Source of the DNA: Plectrocnemia conspersa
Taxonomy: Eukaryota > Arthropoda > Insecta > Trichoptera > Polycentropodidae
Reading direction: 5' to 3'
Length of the DNA: 64,000 nt
Assembly: GCA_009617715.1 (NCBI GenBank)
Contig: VTFK01000361.1
Span: 1 to 64,000, forward strand
Shown here one piece after another: positions 25,881 to 38,880 of this stretch. Every line of letters begins with the position of its first letter. Position 1 is the stretch's first letter. The position numbers were made by a program, and so were the translations under genes. Under the pieces are notes generated by a model. The model searched no databases and was not told the origin of the DNA. It saw nothing but the letters and a program-made list of their open reading frames with translations.

Positions 25881-26712
25881 GAAAAGCTTTATACTCCAGA
25901 CAGTCACGTATATATTTTATTATATTCAGATATATCCATGTGTACGTATAGTATTTGTATTATACAAATATACGTATTTCTATTATAGATGAAGTTACAA
26001 AATAATTAATTTAGTTGAGACATTTATAAACCAGCACAATAGATCAGTTTTATAAGTCGTCTGCGTAAGATGTAAATAAGTTATTTACATTTTATTAGAT
26101 TTAAACATATGATATTTACGTCTTACAAAATAATTTTATAATAATTAATTAGAGTTTTAAAACATTTGTAAGTAAGATGCGGCTTTTGATCTTGTTTTCA
26201 ATACAAAAGTACAAAAATCGTCAACTAAAACAGAATAAAATCTTTAACTTCTAAAGGACGAGAAAATTCGACTCAAATTTGCTAACGAATTAAGTCAAAA
26301 TTTCAATCAAAATATTGAATGACCAACAAATAATAGAAGAAATAAATTTAAAATAGGAAAATGAATCAACTGGGAAAGATGTTCCTCAAGAATAAAAAGT
26401 TAGTTAAAAAGCAACAATATATAATAGAAGAAATAGTAGGACTAGTGAAGGATCGTAGAAAACTAAATAAAACTTGAATTAATTAGAATACAATTATATG
26501 AATCATCTTATAAAAATAAATTCATAAATCTAAAATATATAGGATGAATCAAAATAGAAAATTTACGACAAAACCACAACGAATATAATTGACATAAAAA
26601 CTAAAAAAAAAAGTTTACTTCTGAAAGACACATAGGATATTATTTAATGAAAATAATTAATGAACTAAGTATATAAAATCGTTATTTGATAACCATAGAG
26701 GAGCTAACATAT
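25881..26712. other. AT-rich DNA, nothing recognised
   Basis: AT-rich, purine-rich in places, with no recognised feature. Confidence 0.4.
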
Positions 26713-27245
26713 TGTAGCGACCACACACAGATGCTAACGTTTGAAAAGGTCTTCTTTCTCTCTCTCTCTCTCTCTCTCTCTCAAAACTTGCGGTAATTTA
26801 CTGTGACCAAAATTATCATCCATCACAAGAAAACAACACAATAGCGTAAAGGATTTTGGACCACACAGCCTTCGTTACAATCCCATAAATAACACGAGTT
26901 TTTACAGTAAATATTATCCGTCATTGAGAAAATATTTTTTTGTTGCGATACAGTCAAGCAGACTTACCTCCGCCTGGCAGACGCGCCCCTACCGACAGAC
27001 GCGAAAATTAACACCACGATCATCGCAGCAAGAGGAACTGCCTCCTGACACTCGCTGCAGACATTTACAAGCACTCTGAGGATCATCCACGGACATCATC
27101 CCTGCGCCAGCTTCTCCACCACCACTTGGAGAAAACGTCTCGCCATTAATCGTCTGTCGCAACATATGTAAATATTGTAATAAACAAAATTAATTAGATT
27201 CCACCTTGAGCCTCATTGGCTACTGATTCACCCCTAGGGTTCACA
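26713..27245 (+). mobile_element. LTR-like dispersed repeat, copy B (possible solo LTR)
   Basis: The sequence starts TGTAGCGACC and ends TTCACA, the TG...CA ends expected of an LTR, over 533 bp. It includes a (CT)n microsatellite at about 26754-26781 and an AATAAA at 27179-27184. It is homologous to copies A and C. I could not identify a clear target-site duplication, primer-binding site or internal gag/pol, so it may be a solo LTR or a fragment. Confidence 0.55.
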
Positions 27246-27529
27246 AACCGTAAAACATAAAAACCAACTTTAAACGGGACTGCACATGTTAAAGTCTAAG
27301 GTAGAATACGGGATAAAAATTTCGTTAGTAAATCAGACTTGATTCGATACCAGCAAAGTTTTAAAAAAATTGAACAAGAAAAACTTAAGTATATTTACGA
27401 AATTCTTCAATAAAATATACTTCCTCGGAAAAATACCTCACGACTGCAATTGACAATTATTCCCTTAACATAAAATAACAATTTTAACGTGTGTAGCGAC
27501 TTGGAATCAATCAAAAGTAATAAGTATTG

Positions 27530-28130
27530 TAACCGTTAATATTCCAAAACAGAGAGGTGCCGGACAGGGATGTATTTTTTATCCTACTCTTTTAAATTTA
27601 TATTCCAAATCCATATTTAAAAAACCACTTCAGGGATAAAAAATAATTTGCTAAAACCATTGATGACGTATAAATAAAGAATGTTTAAAGAAGCACTCAT
27701 GAATAAACATCGATAAAATCAAGCTAGCCATGGGCCTGTTTAGCTTATCATTAGACAGTTGAGTAAATTACGAAATGCACCCCAACGAAAAGATTAAAGT
27801 CCGCATTGAAATTGCTAAATCCCAGTTTTCAAAATTTAAAGCTGGTCTCAAAAAAGGGACTTACATTTTCAGAAAATAATTAAATTCTAAAAATGCAATG
27901 TTTTGTTAATGCTATTATACGAATGACTTAAGAAATTAACACAATCAGTAATCTGGAAGCGTTTAATTTGTGGTTTTATGAGCGTATGCTTAAAGTATGG
28001 ACTATAAGAGTCTCCAATGACCGAATTTTCTTGAGGATAGGACGGAAGGAGAACCCCTTTCAATTAGTTCCAAGACATTTATTCTTAACTAAAACAAAAC
28101 ATTATTACAACCAAGCGTTTCAGTGCGATT
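27530..28130 (+). pseudogene. RTE-like LINE reverse transcriptase fossil
   Basis: The + strand translates to RGAGQGCIFYPTLLNLYS, the RT motif found as RGVRQGCxLSPLLFNLYSE in insect RTE-type elements. Then, after stops, come EKIKVRIEIAKSQFSKFKAG (cf. EIxxRIxxAKxAFxKMK) and EAFNLWFYERMLKVWTIRV (cf. LEAFExWxxRRMLKIxWxxRV). The block order and spacing fit one internally decayed element. The catalytic YADD block is not recognisable and stops are frequent, so it is inactive. Confidence 0.75.
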
Positions 28131-28849
28131 ATTGAAACACAATTTTTGTTAATGGTTTTTAAACCTAATTTTCTATTGAGATTAGAGGAGAATTTTAACA
28201 CACGCTTTCGCCAGCGATTCAGCCTGTATAATCCAATAGCTTAATTTAAAGATCCCTCTGTTTCTACACAACTCAATAAAAAGGCCAATTTTAAAATAAA
28301 TAAAATATATTTTAGAATTTACTAGAACAATCCGTACCTACACATTCATCATCACTGATGTATCTCAAAGATAACTAAAATAATAAAATGTGAAAATACA
28401 AAAAAAACAACAATTAAAACACTCTGTATTTCAAAAAAAAACACCAGTTGTAGAAATATACTTGTGTATTGAATGCTTATGCATGAATGTCGTACGTGAC
28501 CAAAACACTTTTTTAGAGCAATCCTTCCATTTTGTAAACGCTGGAAAACTCAATATCAAACATCATGGAAACTATGTATGTATGTATACAAAGTTTCGTT
28601 AGACTCTTCTCACATACATATACACTCTCAACTATACTAAATCATAAATATAAAACAATTCAAATGGAATACACTTACATATGTAGTCGGAAATATCTCT
28701 AAAACTGTGCCGAAATTATATAAATAAATTCACTAATTCTACAGTGTTACTAAATTTCAGAGTACTTTTCAAAGGTGGTATTATCTCCGCCATCTTAATT
28801 AACAATGGAGTAGTCATGCCAAAGTACTAGTTCTTCACTTTTATCGCAC
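28131..28849. other. AT-rich DNA, nothing recognised
   Basis: AT-rich, with no supported feature beyond possible trailing LINE sequence. Confidence 0.4.
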
Positions 28850-28895
28850 CACTTTAACGACACAACCCCACAACCTCGGTTGTGTCGTTAAAGTG
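28850..28895. other. Perfect 18-bp-arm hairpin
   Basis: CACTTTAACGACACAACC at 28850-28867 is exactly complementary to 28878-28895, with a ten-base loop. No transposon termini or Pol III boxes adjoin it. It is too short for a canonical microRNA precursor; a recent foldback or cruciform-forming element is possible. Confidence 0.7.
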
Positions 28896-31533
28896 CGAAG
28901 GGGTATTTTCAAGATTTCAAAGCAAAAAAATATAAACTTTTAATTATTATTTTTCCACAGAACGTCACCTTTTCAACTCTAATTATAAATTTCTTGCCAG
29001 TTTATCGTTTCGTACTTTTTATAAAGTCGAGCGTTCATCCAAAATCTCTTACAAATAAAAGATTTTTAATTAAGTCGATATAGCCATATTTACAAAATAC
29101 ATTCTACGTATATTATTATATTTATATTCATTGTGATACATACATACTATATTGTACACACCTTTGCTACATACTCAATGTTAATCTTGTTATAAATGAG
29201 GGGTTTAATTCCGATTTTTATGTCCTTTAAGAACTTGGCTAATGATTAATTATATGGGATTATACAGGATTGTAACAATTAATACGACCTTCCTTTAGAA
29301 TGGTGGGATTATTCTAATAAATAAAACTGAGTGTACGTATTAGGTATTATAGATTCATCAAATATATTTTATTTTATACGTTACTAAAATTATTTAATTA
29401 AGGTAATACCAAAATTTATACAATCTGCTCTATTTTTCTGCTTTGTGGTAAAATTATAAATATATATTTATTCGTTTTTGTGATATGCGTTCTACTGAAA
29501 AAATAAAATAAAATTATTAGTTAAGCGTGCAGGTCAAGAAAGGTCGACTCTCAGTGTAAAAACATGTGTTTTTCACTGCGTGTCGTTTCTCATTTTCTTC
29601 ACTATTTGACAAACTTTTAATATTAATTAAATCGTGATTATTACATAAACAATTAAATATACATGCTAAACCTTAAATTTTAGTAACTGCTATTACTTTT
29701 TTTATTTCACTATAGAATAAAATAAACCAGTGAAAATTTGACATTCAATATTTACGTTAAATAATGACCTAAATTAGTTACTTGAATATCTCATACATTT
29801 TAAACAGGATTATTTTTTATAAAATATTTTATTTATAATATGTTTGCTATAACTATTCACAGATATATCTACAATCAATGTCGGCAAGCGCTAGTAGACC
29901 AACAACCCGGGTTTCGTTCGCGTCGTTTCATGTACCTTTCAAAGGCAGTGATAAAATCCCTGGATTCTAAAATCCAAATCGATGTAGTTTTTATTATTAT
30001 GTATTTAATTATTACTATTTTATATATTATTAATTGTCTTAATTTAATTTTAGAATTTTAAACTACAAGTAATTTGTAACAAAAATAATAATAAATATTA
30101 TTAACTACTATCGTATCTATCGTTATATAATATAAACCAACCGATGTGAGGTATTACATAATTCATTCATAATATCCAATTTATTTTTGAAGTATTAATT
30201 TAATTCTATTAATTTATAAACCACTTCAAATAAATTTGTATATTATAAAACACACTTCTACGAATCGTTAATACCGTTTTAAATCATATGGTTGTTTCAA
30301 AAGATCTTACTTTATAAATTATCTTTAAATAAAATATAATTTGACCAAAGCCACTTTAGAAATCAAACCTCGAGTAGAACGTTAAAAATTCTGCTTTAGA
30401 AACCAGTATGCGCGACATTAGAAAACACACACATATACATCGCAACAGACTTTTTAAAATGTAAACAATGATTGCGATAGGAATAGAATTCTGTTTATTT
30501 AATGCTTTGATAAAATTGTTAAGAAGCACAGATAAGATAATTATTCATATAGTACTTCTGAGAATATTCGAGTGATGCGCTTTAACGAACATGTGCATTT
30601 TTTCTATCGATACGCGTACGAAATAGAATGTGAATTTCTTATTTGCTTTAATGGGCCAAGATAAACGCGTTCACCATTTGCCAAAGCTGATATCATAAAT
30701 ACTATACAAGTGTTATTTTCGTACACTAGGGAGTCTTTATCACGCCCAGGACATCATTCCAGCGTTCTACTTTGTAATATTACAAACTGACAATCCGCTA
30801 CATCACTACAACTTTATATTAATATAACTATTTGTGCAATCAATATAAAACTATAAACATAAGACAGATTCGTCTCACTTAGCTGATAAAGACCAATTAT
30901 ATTTTATGAAATTATTAACAACAACAACATGATTTACAAGCATTAACAAAAAATTCAAAATTACATTTGCAAATAATAGACTACGTAAAAGTATGATCAA
31001 TATGCATCGGTGTGTCGCAAAAAAAATATATTTTGATTAGTGTACCGCGTCGCATGTTTTTTGTAAAAGACCATAGATATATGTTTTTATTTCCACGTAT
31101 ATTACACTGAAACATTAAAAAAGCTTAATATCATCAGCAGTTGCCACCGAGTCACGTATCATATTTTTTACCAATATTCGTAGCGCAAAATAAGCAAAAA
31201 TTAGGTTTGCTCAGTCGAATAACAAATAGTAATGATCCGCTCACACCAAACAAAGTAATGAACGGACTAGCATTAGCGTCATGAGTGTAATCTTTATCGT
31301 AAGAAATAAGCTATATTTTGAATTGTAGTAGACATTAGATAGATATAAAGCAATATAGTTTATCTTTTTAATTTGAAATGAAATAGAATTGTAATGGTAT
31401 AGAAATCATATAGTTCTAATATGCATGGACTGTGAGAAAAGATCTTGTCGCATATACGCGTTAAAAGCGAAATAAACAAAAATGGTTTTAATCTTTACAA
31501 CTCACCGATTAGTGCAATTATTACGTCGATAAG
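28896..31533. other. AT-rich DNA, nothing recognised
   Basis: About 2.6 kb of AT-rich DNA. Frames such as 29840-30061 on + are AT-driven. A short GC-richer patch at 29880-29930 is not recognised. Confidence 0.45.
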
Positions 31534-31606
31534 TGGACTCAGACCCGTCGAGTTTATGTAAAAATACTTGGACTCTAAGACCGGGCGGGTCCGAGTTTTT
31601 TTTTCA
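31534..31606 (+). other. GC-rich hairpin followed by T run
   Basis: ACTCAGACCCGTC near 31537 pairs imperfectly with GGGCGGGTCCGAGT near 31585. The second arm is followed directly by a run of at least eight T. A stem followed by T's resembles a Pol III termination site, but I see no A or B boxes upstream. Confidence 0.35.
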
Positions 31607-32574
31607 TACAAAAATTTTCTAATACGAATGTAACCCGTGAAAGTGTTTCGCAGGCGTTTGCTTAGAAGACTTGGGATTCAAAGCTCAATCTGATTTTTAG
31701 TTTCTACAGACACGACTGCGAGATCATCGCTTATTTATGGTAATTACACAAACTGTGCGTGAATAAAAAATTGCTGCACAAAAATAATAATTTATAACTA
31801 AATAATTTAACATTATATAAAAATAAACATGCAGGTTGAAATAAATATATATTTTCATAAATAATATAAATTTCTTTTCGCAAAACCAATAAATGTTTCA
31901 AAAAAATTATGAAAAAATAGAAACCAATAAATGTTTCAGAGAACGAGCCACAATACGCTTTGATCTCTAAAAGATATTTGATACAGTTTACTACTTGACT
32001 CTTCTGTCTACACTACAAATAATTAGTGTTAGTTGTACAATTATTTTAATTGATTAAAAGCTATCTCTTCATTTTTTGTAGAAATTTCTGAAATCAGAAA
32101 TTGTCCTGTTTTTATTTGAGGGCTATCATAATTTATTATATCTACATGACATAAATAATTAGCTACATTGACAAATTTAATCTGTTTTATAAATCTTACA
32201 CTATGACTTAGATAAAACAAACTGAATATAAATGTAACTTCACCTCACAGCAGAATATATTTAGTTATTAATCTACCAATTAATATTGATAACCTAAAAC
32301 ATTAGATATGTTTAATATTAACAGGTGTTGTACTTCATTATGTGAACTAAGCATAATATATGATATTATCTAATGAGAAAATGATCAAAGCTTAACAACA
32401 GTTAATCAGGATTTGGAAAATTGTATGAAAAACTCATCTAATAAAAAAATATCAACGGTAACATTTTTTTCTATTGTCGTTATATATAATACTAGTCAGA
32501 ATTGTCTGTCAAAGACAAAATGATTTAATACTGCGTCAGCAAATTGATTAATACCTAATCCGTTCATTAATGCG
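31607..32574. other. AT-rich DNA with short duplication
   Basis: The unit AAACCAATAAATGTTTCA occurs twice (about 31884 and 31922, spacing 38). Otherwise AT-rich with nothing recognised. Confidence 0.4.
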
Positions 32575-32945
32575 TTCAATGTGAGCGAACTATAAAGGGC
32601 CATTCGCTCTCGGGCCTCATCTCATTATATGGCAGATTTGCACGGAAGCATCCGAATCTGCCGCTGAAAAGTTGAGAGCTTTCAGCCGGTGTGCGGTGGC
32701 ACGATTCAAACGGAGCAACGAGAGAATTCAGATGCTCTCAAAGTTGGCCCACGGGCGCGCACAACCGACTCGCATAATTGTGGTAATAACGAAGACAACG
32801 AGGCTCGCGAGGGTCGTTCGAAGAATTCCGAAATCCGCGACGGTGACAGCGACTCGCCTAGAGGAGGTCTCAAAAGGCGTGGAGCTTTCGTCGCGTTTTC
32901 ATTTTAATTAGTTCGCCGACGCTAATGGGTGAAAGCCATTTCAAA
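32575..32945. promoter_or_regulatory. CpG-rich island
   Basis: One of the strongest GC/CpG contrasts in the window. Two overlapping + frames (79 and 72 codons) and other frames all stay open, as expected where AT-rich stop codons are scarce. Neither shows a domain, and I find no convincing exon boundary. A CATTATATGG word at about 32625 could act as a weak TATA or SRF-like site. A promoter with an untranslated first exon, or an enhancer, is most plausible. Confidence 0.3.
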
Positions 32946-34289
32946 CGGTTTTAGGATTTACAAACTTGTAAATATAATAAACTATTTGGTAAAGTTGCCA
33001 TTAGCACGCAATAAGTAGTAATATGATGTTTGACAACGTTAAAATAATTTGTATAGAGAGCGAGAAACAGTAAAATATATTCAAATACAAATGCTCAAGT
33101 TTACCGGACATCTGCCCCGCACGAGCAAATCGAAGCCTGCAACGCGGCTAACTTTAATATAGACAGCGACTTTAATGATTAGACGAATTACAGACAGACA
33201 TTCCAACGCTCGGTACTAGTATGAGATCTGTATATAATTATAAACTTTAAGATATTTAGTATAATTATTATATAATTTAAAAGGCAATCTAACAGATTTT
33301 ACAATCATAAAAATAAATATTTTGATATATATTTTATTTATAAATGTTAAAATTTACGACGACTTGTGCGAAACGTATCAAGGTTTTTAATATAAATTTT
33401 ACTAATATTACGACTAATAAACTTAATTAAAATACAACAATATAGGGATTAAAAAATTGACCAACTGATCTAAACTATCCATATGGATAGGTTAAGTCAG
33501 TTGTACATTTTAACCACTCGGATTACCTTTGTGTGTTGTACACACAGAAGTTTAATGTAAAACAAACAAATATATTATTTATTTGTAAACACCCTATATA
33601 AAGCGGTGATGAATTGGATTAATATTCGTTCAAACTCGGGATAAAGTTTACCTCAATACGTTTTACTAAATAAATACTTTATTGTTATTAATTAAATTAA
33701 ATAATTTATATATTATGTATCATACTCATCTGAAAAAAAATATGACGAAAGCTGATTTCTTATATATTCATATTTACTCAAATGAACACCAATTATTTTA
33801 CCTAGCTCCCACTTTTCCTATCAATTAATTTGATCGAGTATTGTTAATTATCTCATTTATCATTAGTCAATGTATACTTTGAGCAATCAATAAATAAGCA
33901 ATTGCTATATTATTCATAACATCATGCATCTTATCTAAAATATAAATATCAATCACATCTTTGTTTAATTTATTAACCACCCTGTTTGTTATTATTCACA
34001 AAGGGTTGTTGTACTGTTTCGTGAATAATACCTATTATTATTTAGATTTTTAAACAATATCTAGATAATCGCGGTCTTATACTTATACTGGATAGTAATT
34101 ATAGTACATTCGTGACCTTCCTTCCTAAATTACTGTTCTAGAACAAACTGATAAGTTTTGATAACATCTAATGCGTTTGACTAAATAGCATTTCGTCTAG
34201 CTTTATATTTAAATAATGTAATAATTTTTAGAGCACGTAGTTGATTTTTTTAAACAATCTTTTAAATCAGCTGCCAACCAAATATTATT
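32946..34289. other. AT-rich DNA, nothing recognised
   Basis: AT-rich, with a TATATAAA word at about 33594 and small palindromes (CTATCCATATGGATAG at about 33475; GTGTGTTGTACACAC at about 33532). No gene is recognised. Confidence 0.4.
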
Positions 34290-34800
34290 CCGCGTTTCGG
34301 CAGAATTTAATATTTCACGTGACGTGCACGTATTCCAGAGGCGAAGAACGTGCAGACCGCGCACCAAATTTGACGACTCGCCGTCAAACGACGAAAGAAA
34401 TGAAGAAAAAAACAAACAGCAAACAAACACACTAACGCAATTTCAAACACATAAACGATGTTTGCTCGTATGAAATTTTCTTTTCTCTTTCGCAAATCGC
34501 AAACGTTTTCATTTGCTTTCGCCGTTCGAGTGCTTCCGCCACTCGGAACAATTGCCTTCGTTTTCCGCCCAATTCGTTTCTCGACTACTAAGATAATTAC
34601 TCGAAATCACGGCACACCGATACAGAAAGAGAAGGATAGAGAGAACGAGAATAAAAGAGAGTGGGAGGAGATTATTTTCCAACTGCAGAATTGTTACTGT
34701 GGACAGACAACATTCTGGGAAACTCTTGTGGAAGTGCACAAAAGTTTCCAAAGTGCAAGCGAGCGAAGAGTTAACGAAATCAATATATACCAATATGCCG
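34290..34800. promoter_or_regulatory. CpG-rich island with open frames
   Basis: A GC-richer block in which a 125-codon + frame (34458-34835) and 94- and 62-codon minus frames overlap. The + frame starts MFARMKFSFLFRKSQTFSFA and later has a charged stretch (KEKDRENENKREWEE). It ends in AT-rich sequence with no recognisable domain. Because several frames are open at once, I treat this as a compositional island and not a gene. A small exon cannot be excluded. Confidence 0.3.
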
Positions 34801-36532
34801 TAAACGGCACTTTAGACTATAATATGATTAAATAGAATACAGGCGATACTATAATTTAGCAATATAAGGTAATTTGTGATTTAAAATATAATGAAATTAC
34901 TTAATTTATATTGTTATTTAAGATCTATGTATTAAAACATTGTTTATGATTTAATGAAATACAATTAGATAATCCCGAAATAAATGTCGTTTTTTTAATT
35001 AAATAGAAAAATCACACATTTAAAATATTTAAAATATAAATTATTTCTTCATCGTCTATTTTTGCTGGTCTCCCATTTCCAAGACTTGCTATCGTAATTT
35101 CCCGTTCAATTTTTTTTAAATCATTTGTGACAACTAGGAATATCTAATAAATCACTTTTCACATTACAAATGTTTTTAGCGGTCGTAGTTGCCGATTTTT
35201 TTAAAGAAATTAAATAACATGCAATTTCGTATAACTGAAATTCCTTGCCATCTGCCATCGTAAATTTTGCGGCCCAATTTTTTTAAATATCGGAATGTGA
35301 AGTATATATGTGCAACGACACAGATATAACAAAAAACATACTTAGGTATCAATGATATACTGTTAAAACTACAATAATTTTGGAGTTACCTTATATAATA
35401 ATAGTTTTAACGTATAATAAATATGATGGATCATAGCAATACTCAAAGAAAAAAAAATTTCATGCCCTATAAATTATTAAAACTTTGTAGATTATTTAAA
35501 AAATATAATACTAGTAAAATATACATATATAAAAATTAGAATCACATTGAGTCTAAAGCGAGTAAAGTATATCTTAATCTTTCCCTGTTTTAAATTAAAA
35601 GTGGCATTCGTAAAAGTTGGATTTAATTTATTACTATTTGCTATATACTTTTTATGTATACATTTAATAACACAAAAGGCGTCGTAAATTGACAACAATA
35701 CAATAAAAATATCATTGAAAAATATATATCGTGTTTTAAAAGAAAATTACATACATTCATTCCTGAATTACAAATATTTTAATATTTTTCATTACTAATA
35801 CTAAATTTTTATTAATTTGTAGTGTGTTGTTATATATTTTTCAACAATAGTGATGCTTTGATACTTTAGATTGATTTCTTTGTAATGCTTTGTAGAGCAT
35901 ATTATATGATAGCATAAAATTAAATTTACTTTATTTTATATTGCATGATGTTCTTTTTAAATATAACACGCAGAAAGGTTAAAAAATAAATTGGTTTTAA
36001 ATACATATTTAGAACACTTTATGATATAAAAAATTAAATCATGCAAAAAAACTTTATTCAAGCTTTTTTCTATAGTTGTTAATAAAAATTCAAAATCAAA
36101 ATTTTTGCACTTTTTCTTAAATTATCTTAATTCCAATTACTGTTAGTCTTATTTTATCCTTTCAATTTTTTATTGTAAACTATAAAATGGTAACTAACCA
36201 GCAACTGTACATTTTAGTGTCTGTATATTTCTGTATTATTAATCTTAAAATTAACGTTTTTAAAAAAAATTTAATAACATAATTGTAAAGACTTCAGTAG
36301 AGATTTAAAAAACAGTACAACCAACAAAAAAGAACTCTTGTGCTAAAATAAAAACTTTATATAAAATGTCGTTGTTATTTAATAAAAGTTTGACAAATTA
36401 TATAACAAAAAAAAAGTAAAAATAAATACATTTTATATTATATTAATATTATTTTATAAATAATTTACAAACCCACGTGGAACTTAATTTGAACCTAATG
36501 TGTAAACCTAAACTATTATTTTTAAAGTCGCG
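34801..36532. other. AT-rich DNA, nothing recognised
   Basis: AT-rich, low-complexity DNA. No supported feature. Confidence 0.45.
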
Positions 36533-37588
<1,056 letters not shown>

Positions 37589-38459
37589 AGGTTTTTGTAT
37601 TATTGACTCATCAAATAAATATAAGTAATTTTATTTATAATATAAGGTATGTATAACTTCATATTAGCTTATAGCTATTCGTTATAATAAAATTTATCTT
37701 GGTTTGATTTTATATAATATTATTTAAATATATTGAAATCTTATTCTGAACCATTTTTTTAATTGCTAAATTGTATTTTAATCGTATTATACGAATTGTA
37801 GCCCAATTTCCAAATCATTTGAATTTTATTTTAGCAAAGATTTGCTTAACGTGATATAATTGAGACTTGCTGTTGCATTGAAGTGTAATTGCAAGACTTA
37901 ATAAAAAAATATATTTTTTAACTATTTAATAAGTTTTAATTCTGACAATAAAATATTTTCAGTAAAATATATGTTTTACAATATGTGCTGATAGTTTTAT
38001 GGTTGTAAAGCATTGGAGTGATAAAATAATGTGTTATTTTTAAAAAATATTAATAAATAAAATTAAAATTCGCCTTGGTAGATAAGGACAGATCGCAGCT
38101 AATTAGTGTTATTCTTAAATAATATTAACTAGCATAATCGAGATGATTAATTTAAATTATGTTTATGTAAGTAATATTAATAAGATACAAGTAGCAATTG
38201 TTTAAACTAAAATATATTTAACAACTATCGAGATATTGTAAACCTATTACACTAGATGCCTATTTCACATCACTGAGCTAACATCTATTTAGTTACAATG
38301 GTAAATTTATAATCATAATTATAAAAAAAATCTTATGTAGATATTTTATTCAAATTTCTTAGTTGAACTCAATACATAAAAGTATGTTTTAAAAATATAT
38401 ATTGATATATACTTTGCTCTATGACCGTTTCTATGATAGCATATAAACAAAAGAAAAAT
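37589..38459. other. AT-rich DNA, nothing recognised
   Basis: AT-rich, no supported feature. Confidence 0.45.
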
Positions 38460-38880
38460 TCCCCTCACGCGCGATTAGAAAGTGAATGAAAAGCGATACA
38501 TGTACTGACCGCGTTGCCGAGTTGCGCCGTGTTTACACATCAATTATGAATAGGCCCGAGCACGTGTTCGTCCCGAATCTTTCGTCCTTTGGGAAAGTGA
38601 ATTAAGTAAGTGAAAGAAAATAGTGTCGGAGAGCTTTGCGAGGGCGAGCACCACCAGCCAAGTGTCGGGACAAACTGAGGGACAGGATCATAGCTGTCGC
38701 CACCCTCGCGCTCCAACAACCCCTTTTGCCACCCCCGCGCACAACTATTTACAAACACTTTTTCAAACACACTCTCTCTCCCGCAGTGTCCACTCTGCCC
38801 TTGCAACCACTCGCGACCGAGATGTCTTCACTTAAAACCGCCCCCCGTATTTACCCCCGTGATTGACTCCTTTCAGAAAC
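38460..38880 (+). promoter_or_regulatory. GC-rich island, possible promoter with 5' intron
   Basis: The most GC-rich island of the window, with a CACGTG E-box at about 38560. On the + strand a near-ideal donor, AA|GTAAGTG, lies at 38606 and a strong acceptor, CTCCTTTCAG, ends at 38876, which would define a 271-bp intron. Overlapping frames on both strands (88, 76 and 70 codons) show no recognisable domain. A promoter with a non-coding first exon is plausible, but which strand is transcribed is uncertain. Confidence 0.3.

Noticed and set aside
32672..32911. Two overlapping arginine-rich + frames as small proteins
   Set aside because: Both frames are open because stop codons are scarce in CpG-rich DNA; codon pattern and homology do not favour either.
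34458..34835. 125-codon + frame as a gene
   Set aside because: Several frames are open on both strands through a GC-richer island, and no recognisable domain is present. Kept as an island only.
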